Shown: positions 11,468 through 21,870 of the stretch, in pieces | How positions within the stretch are numbered: the stretch's first letter is position 1 | Layout of the letters: every line of letters begins with the position of its first letter | Source of the DNA: Candida dubliniensis CD36 | Taxonomy: Eukaryota; Ascomycota; Pichiomycetes; Serinales; Debaryomycetaceae | Assembly: GCF_000026945.1 (NCBI RefSeq) | Contig: NC_012867.1 | Coordinates: 2,120,501-2,184,500, forward strand | Length of the DNA stretch: 64,000 bases | Reading direction: 5' to 3' | The notes under the pieces: generated by a model | What the model saw: only the letters and a program-made list of their open reading frames with translations | Database searches by the model: none | What the model was told of the DNA's origin: nothing | Position numbers and translations under genes: made by a program

Positions 11468-11478
11468 AACCAGCCAGC
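11468..11478 (+). promoter_or_regulatory. Candidate Ace2 sites upstream of CHT3
   Basis: The overlapping sequence AACCAGCCAGC contains AACCAGC, matching the Ace2 consensus MMCCASC, about 790 bp upstream of CHT3. Ace2 is the daughter-specific activator of chitinase and other septum-degrading genes. The distance is long for yeast but the intergenic region is large. Confidence 0.4.
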
Positions 11479-12265
11479 CAATCTCTATTGTTATAGACAT
11501 GTGCTATACAATAACAATACTATGGACATGGTACATGAGCATCATTATTGTTATTTGCCCAAATAAACAATACCGTATACATTAAAGATCCATTACCTAT
11601 TTCTGTTAAATTAAATCTTAATTGGGTAAATTACTATAGTTAAGAAAAATGTCACAAAAAAAAATAAGCTTTGTCAGATTTATTTGATTGCAAAAAATAA
11701 ATCGAAACATAATTGAAACCCAACCAAGACAATAGCAATGACAATAGCAATTGCAATGACAGCTATCTATAATGTTACGGAATAAATGGAACTTTTAGTG
11801 ATGATAGTTATAATTTTTTTAATTTTTTCTCAGTAGTCTTTAAGGACTTAAACTATAAAGAACTACACTATATAAATGGTGACATGTTTTCCGAAAATAT
11901 CATTATTATCTTTATGGAAACTTTTTAAAAATATTTCAAGTTGTCAAATATTATATATTATTTTTCATCAAACAAGAAAAGTCCGTGCAATCATTTATAC
12001 CCGACCAACGTTCCCTAGATATCCTAGATTTTCTTATACTACTTTACCGCCGTTTTAGCGTTACTTTTCCTGGAATAATCATAAGGTTTATTTTTAAACA
12101 AAATTTCTTATATATATATAATAGAGAGTTGGAAACCATATTGTTGCTATTCCCAAGTGTTCTTTGTTATACATTCTTTTTTTGCTTAAACTAACTAATT
12201 AATTTTCTAATTTTATTGATACCCCCCTTCCTTCCTTCCTTCCTTTCTTATTTTTTATTTCACCA

Positions 12266-13948
12266 ATGCTTTACTTGGTAACAATACTTTCATTGCTATT
12301 ACCTGCTTTGGCCTTTAATGCTCGGAGTAACTCGAATGTTGCTGTATACTGGGGACAAAACTCTGGTGGCTCCCAACAACGATTGTCTTATTACTGTGAT
12401 TCCGATGCGGTTGATATTGTGATTCTTTCCTTTATGCATGAATTTCCTTCTCCAGTTCAATTAAATTTTGCTAATGCTTGTGAAGGCACTTATACTGCTG
12501 ATGGTATTTTACAATGTCAAACAATAGCTACGGATATCAAATATTGTCAAAACAAGGGCAAGATCGTGTTACTTTCATTAGGAGGTGCTGCTGGATCTTA
12601 TGGATTTAGTGATGATGCCACGGCTAAAAAATTTGCTCATACTCTTTGGGATTTGTTTGGTAACAGTAAAACTTTGGCTACCAATGATCGTCCATTTTAT
12701 GATGCTGTATTAGATGGGTTTGATTTCGATATCGAGAATAATTGGTCCACTGGTTATCCAGCATTAGCTAATGAATTAAGAACTCTTTTCCAGAAAGATA
12801 CTTCCAAGAATTATTATCTTGGTGCAGCTCCTCAATGTCCTTATCCTGACGCTTCTGTTGGTCCATTATTGAAACAAAGTGAAATTGATTTCGTTTTCAT
12901 TCAATTCTATAACAACTATTGTAATTTGGGTTCTTCCTCTTTCAATTGGGATACTTGGTTAGACTATGCTGAAACTGAATCTCCAAATAAAAACGTTAAA
13001 TTGTTTGTTGGTGTACCTGCTGCTGCCAGAGCCGCTGGATCGGGTTACAATGATCCTAGTACCGTATCTCAATATTTGACAAGTGATATTTTAAACAGCA
13101 AATATTTGGGTGGTATTTCAATGTGGGATGTTTCAGCCGGTTGGGATAATACCAATTCCAATGGAAATTTTGTTGAAAATATGAAAGCAATTGTCAAAAA
13201 GGCTGCACCCGTGGAAGAAACAACTTCTTCTTCTACCACCACTACTACCACCACTACTTCCACAACAATTTCTAGTAGTTCTTCAAGTACTAAAACCAGT
13301 ACCACCAGTTCCAGCACCACGAAGACTTCAACAAGTATTCCTATCACTAGTTCTTCCACAACATCTTCCACTACCTCATCAAAAAGTTCAACTACCAAGA
13401 CAACTCCTACTTTGTCGTCAACTCTGTCTTCTTCGACTAGAAGTAGTAGTGTTCCTACCAGTGTTACTTCCAGTGAAACGACCCCAGCTACTGCACCAAC
13501 TTCTCTGTCGAGTGCTATTACCATTCCAGGTGATTCGACCACTACTGGCGTTTCCAAATCTAGTTCCAGTTCAACCAAAGCTGCCACTTCTACCACCAAT
13601 GTCTCATCTTCTTCTTCAGTCATTTCATCACCACTGACTACGGCCATTGCTACCACTCCAAATGACAAAGAAGTTATTAATACCCCAACTGAAAATAAAA
13701 CTGAAGCCGAAACTACTTCCAAACCACCTGTAATCACTAGTGAATCAGATGCTACCACTATCACTCAAAATTTAACTCCATCAACTACAACAAAACATGT
13801 AAAGACAACATCAACAAACATTGTAACAGAATGGGTTTGGGCACCAACCACTCTTCTTACCCTTACAACAGATTATCAAATCTTAACAACTAGAACACAT
13901 ATTGAAACTGTTTATGGCGAACCAAGTACTGTAATTGTCTATAATTAG
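12266..13948 (+). CDS. CHT3: Secreted GH18 chitinase Cht3
   Basis: 560 residues. A signal peptide (about 1-16) is followed by a GH18 barrel to about residue 310. The active-site motif DGFDFDIE is at residues 150-157, Glu157 being the acid/base, and SLGG at 104-107 is the second family motif. Residues ~312-500 are an extreme Ser/Thr-rich tract, expected to be heavily O-mannosylated. The C-terminus lacks a visible Cys-rich chitin-binding domain and a GPI tail, so a secreted, wall-trapped enzyme is likely. It hydrolyses chitin at the septum for mother-daughter separation. CTG codons at 13424, 13505 and 13634 fall in the Ser/Thr tract and fit CUG=Ser. The long minus-strand frame opposite the tract is a shadow. 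Confidence 0.95.
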   Translation: MLYLVTILSLLLPALAFNARSNSNVAVYWGQNSGGSQQRLSYYCDSDAVDIVILSFMHEFPSPVQLNFANACEGTYTADGILQCQTIATDIKYCQNKGKIVLLSLGGAAGSYGFSDDATAKKFAHTLWDLFGNSKTLATNDRPFYDAVLDGFDFDIENNWSTGYPALANELRTLFQKDTSKNYYLGAAPQCPYPDASVGPLLKQSEIDFVFIQFYNNYCNLGSSSFNWDTWLDYAETESPNKNVKLFVGVPAAARAAGSGYNDPSTVSQYLTSDILNSKYLGGISMWDVSAGWDNTNSNGNFVENMKAIVKKAAPVEETTSSSTTTTTTTTSTTISSSSSSTKTSTTSSSTTKTSTSIPITSSSTTSSTTSSKSSTTKTTPTLSSTLSSSTRSSSVPTSVTSSETTPATAPTSLSSAITIPGDSTTTGVSKSSSSSTKAATSTTNVSSSSSVISSPLTTAIATTPNDKEVINTPTENKTEAETTSKPPVITSESDATTITQNLTPSTTTKHVKTTSTNIVTEWVWAPTTLLTLTTDYQILTTRTHIETVYGEPSTVIVYN

Positions 13949-14244
13949 TTTCATCCACTTTTTCCTCCCTTTTGTTTAGATTTTTATGATTGTTTTTTGT
14001 ATTATTAACGTGTTTTTTTTATTTTTTTTTTTTGTTGTCAGTTTTAGTTCTGGGTGTGAATACTATGTTATCTGTCAAAGATTATACCCAATTATGTGGT
14101 GATTTTGATGTCAACAAATTTTCGGTTTCTTTTTATAATAAAATTTCTCCTTTTCTTTATATACGTATAGTTTTTTATTAGTTGTTTTTTGTTTTTTGTT
14201 TTTTTAATTATGAATAAAATTGATATATATATAAATCTACTTTT

Positions 14245-15054
14245 CTAATCTTTTAGACCAATGAATTTCAATTTTTGTTCCATGTTTAAACCCGAAAGTA
14301 ATTTTCTTGCTTGTCGATTCATATAAACTAATTTCAAATCGCCACCTTTCCAAGAATCCAAATTGAAAAAGGAATCATTAACGTAGTCATCATCATCTTC
14401 TTCATCTTGGTTTCTGGTAATTCTTACAGCATGATTGGTTAATGGGGATATCATAAAATGAATGATTGCATGATTTGCCGTGTCTAATTGAACAACAGCT
14501 TGTGGAGTACATGGATAAGGAGTAACAATAAACATAAATGTTGATTTTTTATTAAATTTATGGAAATCCAATATTCCTGATAATTCACGAATTATTTTTG
14601 CATCGGGTTTCTTTTTAACATTTTTACATTGAATTAATACTTGAATGTCATTGACCAATGATATGGGATTGGAAGAAGTAGTATTGAATTTTGATTCTTG
14701 ACTATATTTCAATATTGATTTTGATGAAAGTTTTATGGATTTGGTGTCATATTCATGTTCATTATAAAATGGAAGTAGATTCCATTTCCCAATTATATCC
14801 ACTCCATTGTCATATGCTCCACCATTCTTGATCAAATTTTCACAATTAAGATATTTCTCGAAAAATGCCTTGACGTGTAATTCGTATAATGTTCCTCGGA
14901 AAACTGTTGATCCCGTGTTTATGGAATTCTTGGAACAATAAGAAAGATACTGTTGACAATCTTGAATGGCTGAGAATTTCAAACCTCGACGTAAAGTTAA
15001 TAATAGGAAGTTATTCGGAGTAACATGTAACCGTTGTCGTAGAATCAGGATCAT
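14245..15054 (-). CDS. RRG7: Rrg7-like mitochondrial protein required for respiratory growth
   Basis: 269 residues from the ATG at 15054-15052. The frame continues upstream through a T-run of Phe codons to a GTG, which is not a credible start. From the chosen Met the protein begins MILILRQRLHVTPNNF, a good mitochondrial presequence. The family block FRGTLYELHVKAFFEKYL and the following NGGAYDNGVDIIGKW are typical of Rrg7 (DUF2034), which has a restriction-endonuclease-like (PD-D/EXK) fold. The acidic residues in GVD and the later QCKN stretch could be the D...QxK catalytic set. Yeast Rrg7 is needed for respiratory growth and mtDNA maintenance. It is convergent with CHT3 and divergent from EMC10. 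Confidence 0.85.
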   Translation of the reverse strand: MILILRQRLHVTPNNFLLLTLRRGLKFSAIQDCQQYLSYCSKNSINTGSTVFRGTLYELHVKAFFEKYLNCENLIKNGGAYDNGVDIIGKWNLLPFYNEHEYDTKSIKLSSKSILKYSQESKFNTTSSNPISLVNDIQVLIQCKNVKKKPDAKIIRELSGILDFHKFNKKSTFMFIVTPYPCTPQAVVQLDTANHAIIHFMISPLTNHAVRITRNQDEEDDDDYVNDSFFNLDSWKGGDLKLVYMNRQARKLLSGLNMEQKLKFIGLKD

Positions 15055-15269
15055 GTTGTATATGTAGTAGTGATCTGTAATACTATCATCATCGCCAAAG
15101 GTGGTGAAAAAAAAAAAAAAAAAAAACCATAACAGAAATACACACAACCAACGCGCGTTCACTCACTCACCTCCCTAATAAAAAGGACAGAAAAACAAAA
15201 AAGAAAAAAAAAAAAAATATGTCGGGCTTTGTTCATAATCATTGGAGCAATTACTTCAAGTTCCATTAA

Positions 15270-15908
15270 ATGTTCATAACTGGAATTCTAACTTTACTAC
15301 TTACTATTTTGGTATCAGTAGAAGCCAAAAAGATTAATTTATATATAAAACCAATTGATTCAACCTCAAAAGGTGATTCAATAGGGTTTATAAATGATGA
15401 CTCGGTATATTTGATAGATTCTACAACTTTACAACCGGATCAATTCTATTGTGTTGGAACCAAAGATCTTGATAATCATGAATGTTTTACCCTTATAAAT
15501 GGTGTTGATTCATTGAATGGCACTGTTATTGATGCTTATATGGATGAAAATGGAGTTACTATATCACGATTATCATTGAACTTTGATGAATCTTACAATA
15601 AATCAAAATTGAGAAAACACAAGGTGGCTACATCACCAACACCCAATTTAAATCCTGATTCGTTAAAGAAACAGAGACAGAAACAAGCAAATAAAGGTGG
15701 TCAAGGAAATAATAAACAAGTGGAAATTATCAAACAGAAAAAATTGGTGAAATATATTGATGATGAAGGAAAGGAAGTTGAAAAGGAAATTGAAGAAGAA
15801 GTTGAAGTTGAAGTGGATAATAGATCTTGGATACAAAAGAATTGGATGTATATAGTGCCTCCATTATTATTGTTTTTAATTGTTGGTGGTGGAGACCAAC
15901 CACAATAG
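15270..15908 (+). CDS. EMC10: ER membrane protein complex subunit 10
   Basis: 212 residues. A signal peptide (1-19) is followed by a lumenal beta-rich domain to about residue 115, then a charged, low-complexity Lys/Glu linker. A single C-terminal membrane segment with the motif NWMYIVPPLLLFL is close to the WMYIIP segment of human EMC10. The complex inserts tail-anchored and multipass membrane proteins at the ER. ATG at 15270 with an A-rich leader. It is divergent from RRG7 over 215 bp that include an A13 tract. Yeast Emc10 is similar in length. The main alternative would be another EMC lumenal subunit (Emc7). Confidence 0.82.
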   Translation: MFITGILTLLLTILVSVEAKKINLYIKPIDSTSKGDSIGFINDDSVYLIDSTTLQPDQFYCVGTKDLDNHECFTLINGVDSLNGTVIDAYMDENGVTISRLSLNFDESYNKSKLRKHKVATSPTPNLNPDSLKKQRQKQANKGGQGNNKQVEIIKQKKLVKYIDDEGKEVEKEIEEEVEVEVDNRSWIQKNWMYIVPPLLLFLIVGGGDQPQ

Positions 15909-16409
15909 TAGTAGAGTTTTTTACAAATAAAACTTGAAACCAAAATATAATCATAATATAGTACTGTGCGTTGTGCGGTGTGCGTTGTACGGTGTGTTTG
16001 AGTGTAAACTTTTGGTGGTGGTCGTGTAATTGTGTAGGTAAATCCATTAACGAATCAGAGATATGGAATTGTTAATGGACTGCACAGAAGTCATGTTTTT
16101 TCTATACAAATTGTAAGCATGGACTTCATTCCTGATTTTAATTTTCATTAATTTTACAGGCCCAATTGGAATACAGGAAATTATTCTTCTTCTCTGAATA
16201 AAAAAAAAAAACATACAAAAAAAAAACTTCAAATTTCATAGAATAATTAACAATCAAAGTCAACCCCTCTTGCTACTACTACTACAACAACAACAACAAC
16301 AACAACAAACTCTTCTGACATATTCATCAATACTTTCAACCCACCCACTTCCCATTAATCATTATTACAAATTACTATCCATATATTCTTTTTCCCACCA
16401 CATTTTATA
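15909..16409. other. Intergenic, promoter region of the complex I gene
   Basis: 501 bp between EMC10 and the complex I gene, both on the plus strand. It has a GT-rich patch near 15965-16000, A-tracts near 16200-16227 and a CTA/CAA trinucleotide run at 16275-16309. No coding frame or RNA gene is seen. Confidence 0.55.
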
Positions 16410-18575
16410 ATGCATTCTATAAAATCCCATATATTAAGATCATCAAAACGTTATATATCGGCATCTAGCAAAAGATTAGCTGAAGTTGAAGTCACTGTTG
16501 ATGGAAGAAAAGTATCCATCGAAGCTGGATCTTCAATTATTCAAGCAGCTGAATTGGCAGGTGTAACTATTCCTCGTTATTGTTATCATGATAAATTAGC
16601 CATTGCTGGTAATTGTCGTATGTGTTTAGTTGATGTTGAAAGAATGCCTAAATTGATTGCATCATGTGCTATGCCAGTACAAAATGGTATGATTGTTCAT
16701 ACTGATTCAGAAAGAATTAAAAAAGCTAGAGAAGGGGTTACGGAAATGTTATTAGAAAATCATCCATTAGATTGTCCTGTTTGTGATCAAGGTGGAGAAT
16801 GTGATTTACAAGAACAATCACAAAGATATGGTTCTGATCGTGGTAGATTCCATGAAGTTGTTGGTAAAAGAGCCGTTGAAAATAAAGCCATTGGTCCATT
16901 AGTGAAAACATCAATGAATAGATGTATCCATTGTACTAGATGTGTTAGATTTATGAATGATGTTGCTGGTGCACCAGAATTTGGTACTGCTGGTAGAGGT
17001 AATGATATGCAAATTGGTACTTATATTGAAAGAAATATCAATTCGGAAATGTCGGGTAATATCATTGATTTATGTCCTGTTGGTGCCTTGACTTCTAAAC
17101 CATATGCTTTTAGAGCTAGACCATGGGAATTGAAAAGAACTGAAACCATTGATGTTTTAGATGCAGTTGGATCCAATATTAGAGTTGATACTAGAGGTAT
17201 TGAAGTCATGAGAGTTTTACCAAGATTGAATGATGATGTCAATGAAGAATGGATTTCTGATAAAACCAGGTTTGCTTGTGATGGATTAAAAACTCAACGT
17301 TTGACTACTCCATTAATTAGAAATGGTGATAAATTTGAAACTGCTACTTGGGATGAAGCATTGTCGACTATTGCTGCAGCATATTCTAAGATTAAACCAC
17401 AAGAAGGTGAATTGAAAGCCATTGCTGGTGCTTTGGTTGATGCTGAATCATTAGTATCTTTGAAAGATTTAGTTAATAAATTAGGATCAGAAAATGTTAC
17501 CACTGATGTTAAACAAAGTGTTAATGCTCATGGATTTGATATTAGATCTAATTATATTTTCAATTCTACTATAGATGGTATTGAAGATGCTGATCAAATT
17601 TTATTGGTAGGTACCAATCCAAGATTTGAAGCTGCTGTTTTGAATACTAGAATTAGAAAAGTATGGTTAAGATCCAATTTAGAAATCAGTTCTATTGGTC
17701 AAGAATTTGATTCGACATTTGATGTCACTAATTTAGGAGAAGATGCCAAGGCATTACAAGAAGCATTACAAGGTTCAATTGGTGAAAAATTAGGTCAAGC
17801 CAAAAAACCATTAATTATTGTTGGATCTGGTGTTGCTGAATCTAAAGATTCTCAAGCCATTTATAAATTAGTTGGTGAATTTGCTTCAAAACATGAAAAT
17901 TTCAATTCTGGTGAATGGAATGGTGTCAATTTATTACATCGTGAAGCTTCAAGAGTGGCTGCTTTGGATCTTGGATTTAATACATTGGCTGAAGATTCTA
18001 CTACTAAAGCCAAATTCATTTATTTATTAGGAGCTGATGAAATAACAAATAAAGATATCCCCAAAGATGCATTTGTTGTGTATCAAGGTCATCATGGTGA
18101 TTTAGGAGCATCATTTGCTGATGTTATTTTACCAGGATCAGCATACACTGAAAAATCCGGTACTTATGTCAATACTGAAGGTAGAGTACAAGCCACTAGA
18201 GCTGCCACAAATCCACCAGGTGTAGCACGTGAAGATTGGAAGATTATAAGAGCATTATCAGAATATTTAGATGCTAAACTACCATATGATGATATTTATT
18301 CTGTGAGATTGAGATTAGGAGAAATTGCTCCTCATTTAGTTAGACATGATGTTATTGAACCGGTATCTCAAGAAATTGCCAAGATTGGATTCCAAGATTT
18401 AGTGAATAAAAATAAATCGGCTATTATATTTGGAGAACCATTAAAGAATCCAATTAATAACTTTTATTTCACTGATGTTATTTCAAGATCTTCACCAACT
18501 ATGGCTAAATGTATTTCTACATTTGGTGCTAAAATAGATAAAATTAAAGATGAAAAACCCGATATCAACTTTTAA
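16410..18575 (+). CDS. NADH:ubiquinone oxidoreductase 75-kDa subunit (complex I, NDUFS1/NUAM type)
   Basis: 721 residues with an N-terminal mitochondrial presequence (MHSIKSHILRSSKRYISASS). The ferredoxin-like [2Fe-2S] domain has Cys58, 69, 72 and 86. His118 with Cys122, 125 and 131 forms the N3-type [4Fe-4S] site, and Cys172, 175, 178 and 222 the next [4Fe-4S] site. A degenerate molybdopterin-oxidoreductase-like domain follows, as in all complex I 75-kDa subunits. It carries electrons from the flavin toward ubiquinone in the matrix arm. Length and cysteine spacing are normal. Its presence means a canonical proton-pumping complex I, absent from Saccharomyces. Codon use is strongly biased, consistent with high expression. 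Confidence 0.96.
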   Translation: MHSIKSHILRSSKRYISASSKRLAEVEVTVDGRKVSIEAGSSIIQAAELAGVTIPRYCYHDKLAIAGNCRMCLVDVERMPKLIASCAMPVQNGMIVHTDSERIKKAREGVTEMLLENHPLDCPVCDQGGECDLQEQSQRYGSDRGRFHEVVGKRAVENKAIGPLVKTSMNRCIHCTRCVRFMNDVAGAPEFGTAGRGNDMQIGTYIERNINSEMSGNIIDLCPVGALTSKPYAFRARPWELKRTETIDVLDAVGSNIRVDTRGIEVMRVLPRLNDDVNEEWISDKTRFACDGLKTQRLTTPLIRNGDKFETATWDEALSTIAAAYSKIKPQEGELKAIAGALVDAESLVSLKDLVNKLGSENVTTDVKQSVNAHGFDIRSNYIFNSTIDGIEDADQILLVGTNPRFEAAVLNTRIRKVWLRSNLEISSIGQEFDSTFDVTNLGEDAKALQEALQGSIGEKLGQAKKPLIIVGSGVAESKDSQAIYKLVGEFASKHENFNSGEWNGVNLLHREASRVAALDLGFNTLAEDSTTKAKFIYLLGADEITNKDIPKDAFVVYQGHHGDLGASFADVILPGSAYTEKSGTYVNTEGRVQATRAATNPPGVAREDWKIIRALSEYLDAKLPYDDIYSVRLRLGEIAPHLVRHDVIEPVSQEIAKIGFQDLVNKNKSAIIFGEPLKNPINNFYFTDVISRSSPTMAKCISTFGAKIDKIKDEKPDINF

Positions 18576-18877
18576 GGAAGAAGAAAAAAAAGGAATAGCT
18601 CAACAAATAAAACAAAGCAAAACAATGTTGCTCCATAAGGAAAGATGACTAGTATCCAGACGATAGATTAATTGGTTTCTCTTCAATTGGTAGAACAACA
18701 TCATGAGTATTTTTTTTTTTCTTTTTACTATGCATATCATGTACAATATATAATTATTCACAATTCAAATTTTATAACCCAACTCACCCGCACAACAATT
18801 ATAACAGTTTTATATCAAAAATATTTATTATTCGAATTAATTGTTTTTTTTCTTAACAACAACTTTTATAAAAGTAG

Positions 18878-18904
18878 TATATATATATATATATATATAT
18901 ATAT
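18878..18904. repeat. (TA)13 microsatellite
   Basis: An uninterrupted TA run about 300 bp past the complex I stop codon, near the likely 3' UTR. Expected to be length-polymorphic. Confidence 0.85.
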
Positions 18905-19292
18905 GTTTGAAATTATTGAAAATAAATTTGTAAAAATTTTTTTAAGATATTTTTTTTTGTTCTCTTGCAAAACATAATCTGTTAGTTGTTGCTAATTACA
19001 ATGCAGTTACATCCTGAATAGATCAAATATTATTGTTAAAAGTGATTGATAATTACATAGTAGTTTTTGTTTCTGTTTCTGTATCTGTTTTGGTTTTGGT
19101 TATTTACTTTTTTTTTTTTTTTTTTTTTTTGCAGTTATTTAACCACATTTTTATTGCCTTTCCCCTTTTTCAATACTTTTTTTTTATTATTTTTCACCTC
19201 CAACTAAAGTAAACCCCATTATTAACTTTCATAATAACCCATACTTTCTATTACTATTAAATTTTAGTCATTTTTTGAATCTTGGTCCTTGA

Positions 19293-19394
19293 AATTTCCA
19301 GTTCAATGTCGATTTTGACATTGTCCAAAAAATTTCCATTTCAATGTCAAAAATGACAAAATTGTTTACATTGTCAATTTTGACATTGCCCAAA
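19293..19394. repeat. Cluster of short direct and inverted repeats (AATGTC/GACATT)
   Basis: Two units recur within 100 bp. AATTTCCANTTCAATGTC occurs at 19293-19310 and 19331-19348, and ATTTTGACATTGYCCAAA at 19312-19329 and 19377-19394. The ends form inverted repeats: CAATGTC at 19304-19310 pairs with GACATTG at 19317-19323, and TGTCAA at 19372-19377 pairs with TTGACA at 19378-19384 region. This is not explained by any gene. Confidence 0.75.
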
Positions 19395-20580
19395 TTTTTT
19401 TTTTTGCCAGGTGAAATAATTTAAGTTCGGAGGTTTTAATACATTTCCCCGATTTGTTTGCAGTAACCTCAATGTAAAATTTGCGTATGCATAAGTAAAT
19501 TGCATGGCAAATATTACACCGCATAATGTAAGTTGAGTTATTTTACAACAAGAGTGTGGATAAGGAAACCTATTGCACCCCCACTTTCTATCTATCAATC
19601 AATTCCCGAGTCAAAATAGTCTTCGGTGGGGGGAAACTATGATAGATCATGTATGCTTTTACTACTAACAATTTTGATTTTTTGCAACCAAAAAATTCCA
19701 ACTAGCTTTTATACCACAAAACTTCTTCAATGGGTCAAGTTTCCATAATCAGAATACCTAGTACTTCCAAACAGTATATATTCGTAAATTGATCATATCA
19801 AGTAAAAGAATTTGTATACTAAATATTTTACATTTACAAGTATAGAATAATAGAAAAATGGGTTATAAGAGCCAACGATTAGGATGACAGTTTTCATTAT
19901 AAGGTTATTTTCCATAACTGTACTCAGAATAGCTACTCCTTTTTTTGATCCTTGAAACTTCATAATCAAATCGATAAGCCTGCACTGTGAATAATCCCCC
20001 ACCATAGCCATAGTTGGCTTCTCATGTATATCTTCTTTAAAAGTAAAATACTTATTAATTTCAGGCATTTGCAAAACATAATTACACAAATTTATAAACT
20101 CCTAAAACAACAAACAGTGTGAAGAAATTTTGGTTTGTGTAATATAATACTCAATATACAATAGTTATGACATTATGTGTAATGCAAATGGTGTTTTGAA
20201 AATCTGGCATTGAGATGCAGCAGCCTTTTATGTCTGTATCGGATATAAGTCTTTTGTGAGGATTACCTGAGCAGGATGCATGGTCATGTGAGAACGAAAA
20301 AAGAAATTCCCCTGGAACCAAGGCAATAATATATATATTATATGGTTAATCCTGTATATAAACATTTATCAACTCAACAATTCCAAAATTGTTGGGTAAA
20401 ATTTGTTAAGGTAAAAAAAAAAAAAACAAAAAAAATTCTTGCAGCCAAATCAAACAATAAAGTTGAAAAAAAAAAAAAGAAAAGAAAGGAAGACTTCTTA
20501 AAGGAGTAACAATAAACACAAAAGGTGGCAACAAGAAAAAAATGAAAACAAGTACAAGTCAAATATAACCGAGGTAAAGA

Positions 20581-20610
<30 letters not shown>
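20581..20610. repeat. (AAT)10 microsatellite
   Basis: Ten uninterrupted AAT units in the gene-free region upstream of FAA4. Confidence 0.85.
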
Positions 20611-20611
<1 letters not shown>

Positions 20612-20893
20612 GCATTGCCTCGCCATCTCATAAAAGAGAGGTACTCCTCAAGTAAAATGTTTTCAAACATATCTTGAATACTATGGATATCTGACAAGTA
20701 CAAGGGTAAAGTTAGAACAGATACAGGTATATTGATCACCCCGAAAGAAAACTAAACGGTTAGTTCAAAATCATTCCTGACAATTTGTATTGGAATGAGA
20801 GGGAAATGCAAATGAACAATTACAGAGGAGGAGGAGAAGGAATCTACAAAAAGTGAATATCTTTATACACCCATTTATTGAAGCAAACATGGA

Positions 20894-20912
20894 GGGGAGG
20901 GGAGGGAAGGGG
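20894..20912 (+). other. Predicted G-quadruplex motif
   Basis: GGGGAGGGGAGGGAAGGGG on the plus strand has four runs of at least three G with loops of 1, 1 and 2 bases. This is the most stable class of parallel quadruplex and is unusual in such AT-rich DNA. It lies about 2.2 kb upstream of FAA4. Confidence 0.7.
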
Positions 20913-21870
20913 AGTGTAAGTTTATATTATATATAATAAACTGGATGCATTTTTGATATTGACTGCAAAAAAAATTATATATATAAGCAAATTATATTAT
21001 ATCTCTTATTGAATTGAACAAATTATGTTATTCTACTATTTTGGCAGAAGGAACCTTAACTTATCTATTGTTTGACAAAATAGTATACATATTGTAAGAT
21101 TAGTGAAAAGAATCGGTTCGATAACTCCTCTAAATGTTTACCTGATTTTTGACAGGATTTTAAGGGGTTGATTAATATTCACTATATAACAGCAGCCCAT
21201 AGTTGATCTACATATTAACCCAAACAAGTAGATAATAGAAAATTGCATTTTATGTTTTTTTTTTTTCTTCTATTATTTCTCAACAAAAAGTGTGTTGATT
21301 GTTTATTTTTTGTCAATGAATTCTCCTCCAACCAACAGAACAAAGGAGGAGGAGGAGGAGAAGGAGGAATATTGATTCACTTGCATTATCAAATAATATT
21401 AAATATAAATTATAGGAAGAAGAGAGAGAATGGGGAATAAGATAAAAAAGAGAAGATCGCTAAAATTAGATAATACAGATTCTTTAAAAAAAAAGGCTAT
21501 CTTTGAATTCTTTACCTCGGTATAAGTCTTTTCTTTCCTTTCTTCAAGATCTGCCGAAAGACAAAATGATAGATTAATTACCGGGTAATTTAGTTAGAGA
21601 TTTAACAATTGTAATTATTGACCATGTTAAGAAAACACTCAATAAGGTTTAGAGTTAATAGAGGAGGATTAATATTCAATAAAAAGGTGGAGAAAGGGGA
21701 AAGGAGAGAGGAAAAGAAGGCGGAGGAAGAAAAAAATAATTAAGAAAAATTGAAACAGAGAAAAAAATGAAGAGAGGGGAAACTGCAAGGGTTGAAAAAT
21801 TACAAATCTCCATAGTTAAGGAAAAGGGGAGAAGGAGAAAGATTAATGGAATCATACTAATGTGATTTAA

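Larger units (their letters stand above)
7768..12265. other. 4.5 kb gene-free region between divergent INO1 and CHT3
   Basis: No frame in this stretch looks like a gene: all are short, low in structure and mostly lack ATG. It holds AT-rich DNA, an AGGGG/G-rich patch at 8027-8070, a palindromic E-box CACATGTG at 8413-8420, a small hairpin GGCTTTGAAAGCC near 9793, and a cluster of candidate regulator sites near 11468-11571. A pyrimidine-rich CCTT repeat leads into CHT3 at 12221-12250. No tRNA B-box (GGTTCGANTCC) is visible on either strand. It probably serves as the regulatory region of both flanking genes and may carry non-coding transcripts. Confidence 0.6.

Noticed and set aside
13069..13764. 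231-residue minus-strand frame opposite the CHT3 Ser/Thr-rich tract
   Set aside because: It is a Val/Glu/Leu-rich shadow of TCN/ACN repeats, has no ATG start of its own context and no domain; a known artefact of Ser/Thr-rich DNA.
18670..18705. tRNA-like 5' half (TCAATTGGTAGAACA)
   Set aside because: The A-box-like stretch is followed by a T-tract with no B box, anticodon arm or acceptor end; chance resemblance.
19793..20068. Minus-strand ATG frame of 91 codons
   Set aside because: It has some Cys and hydrophobic patterning but matches no family I know and is in a repeat-rich gene-free region.
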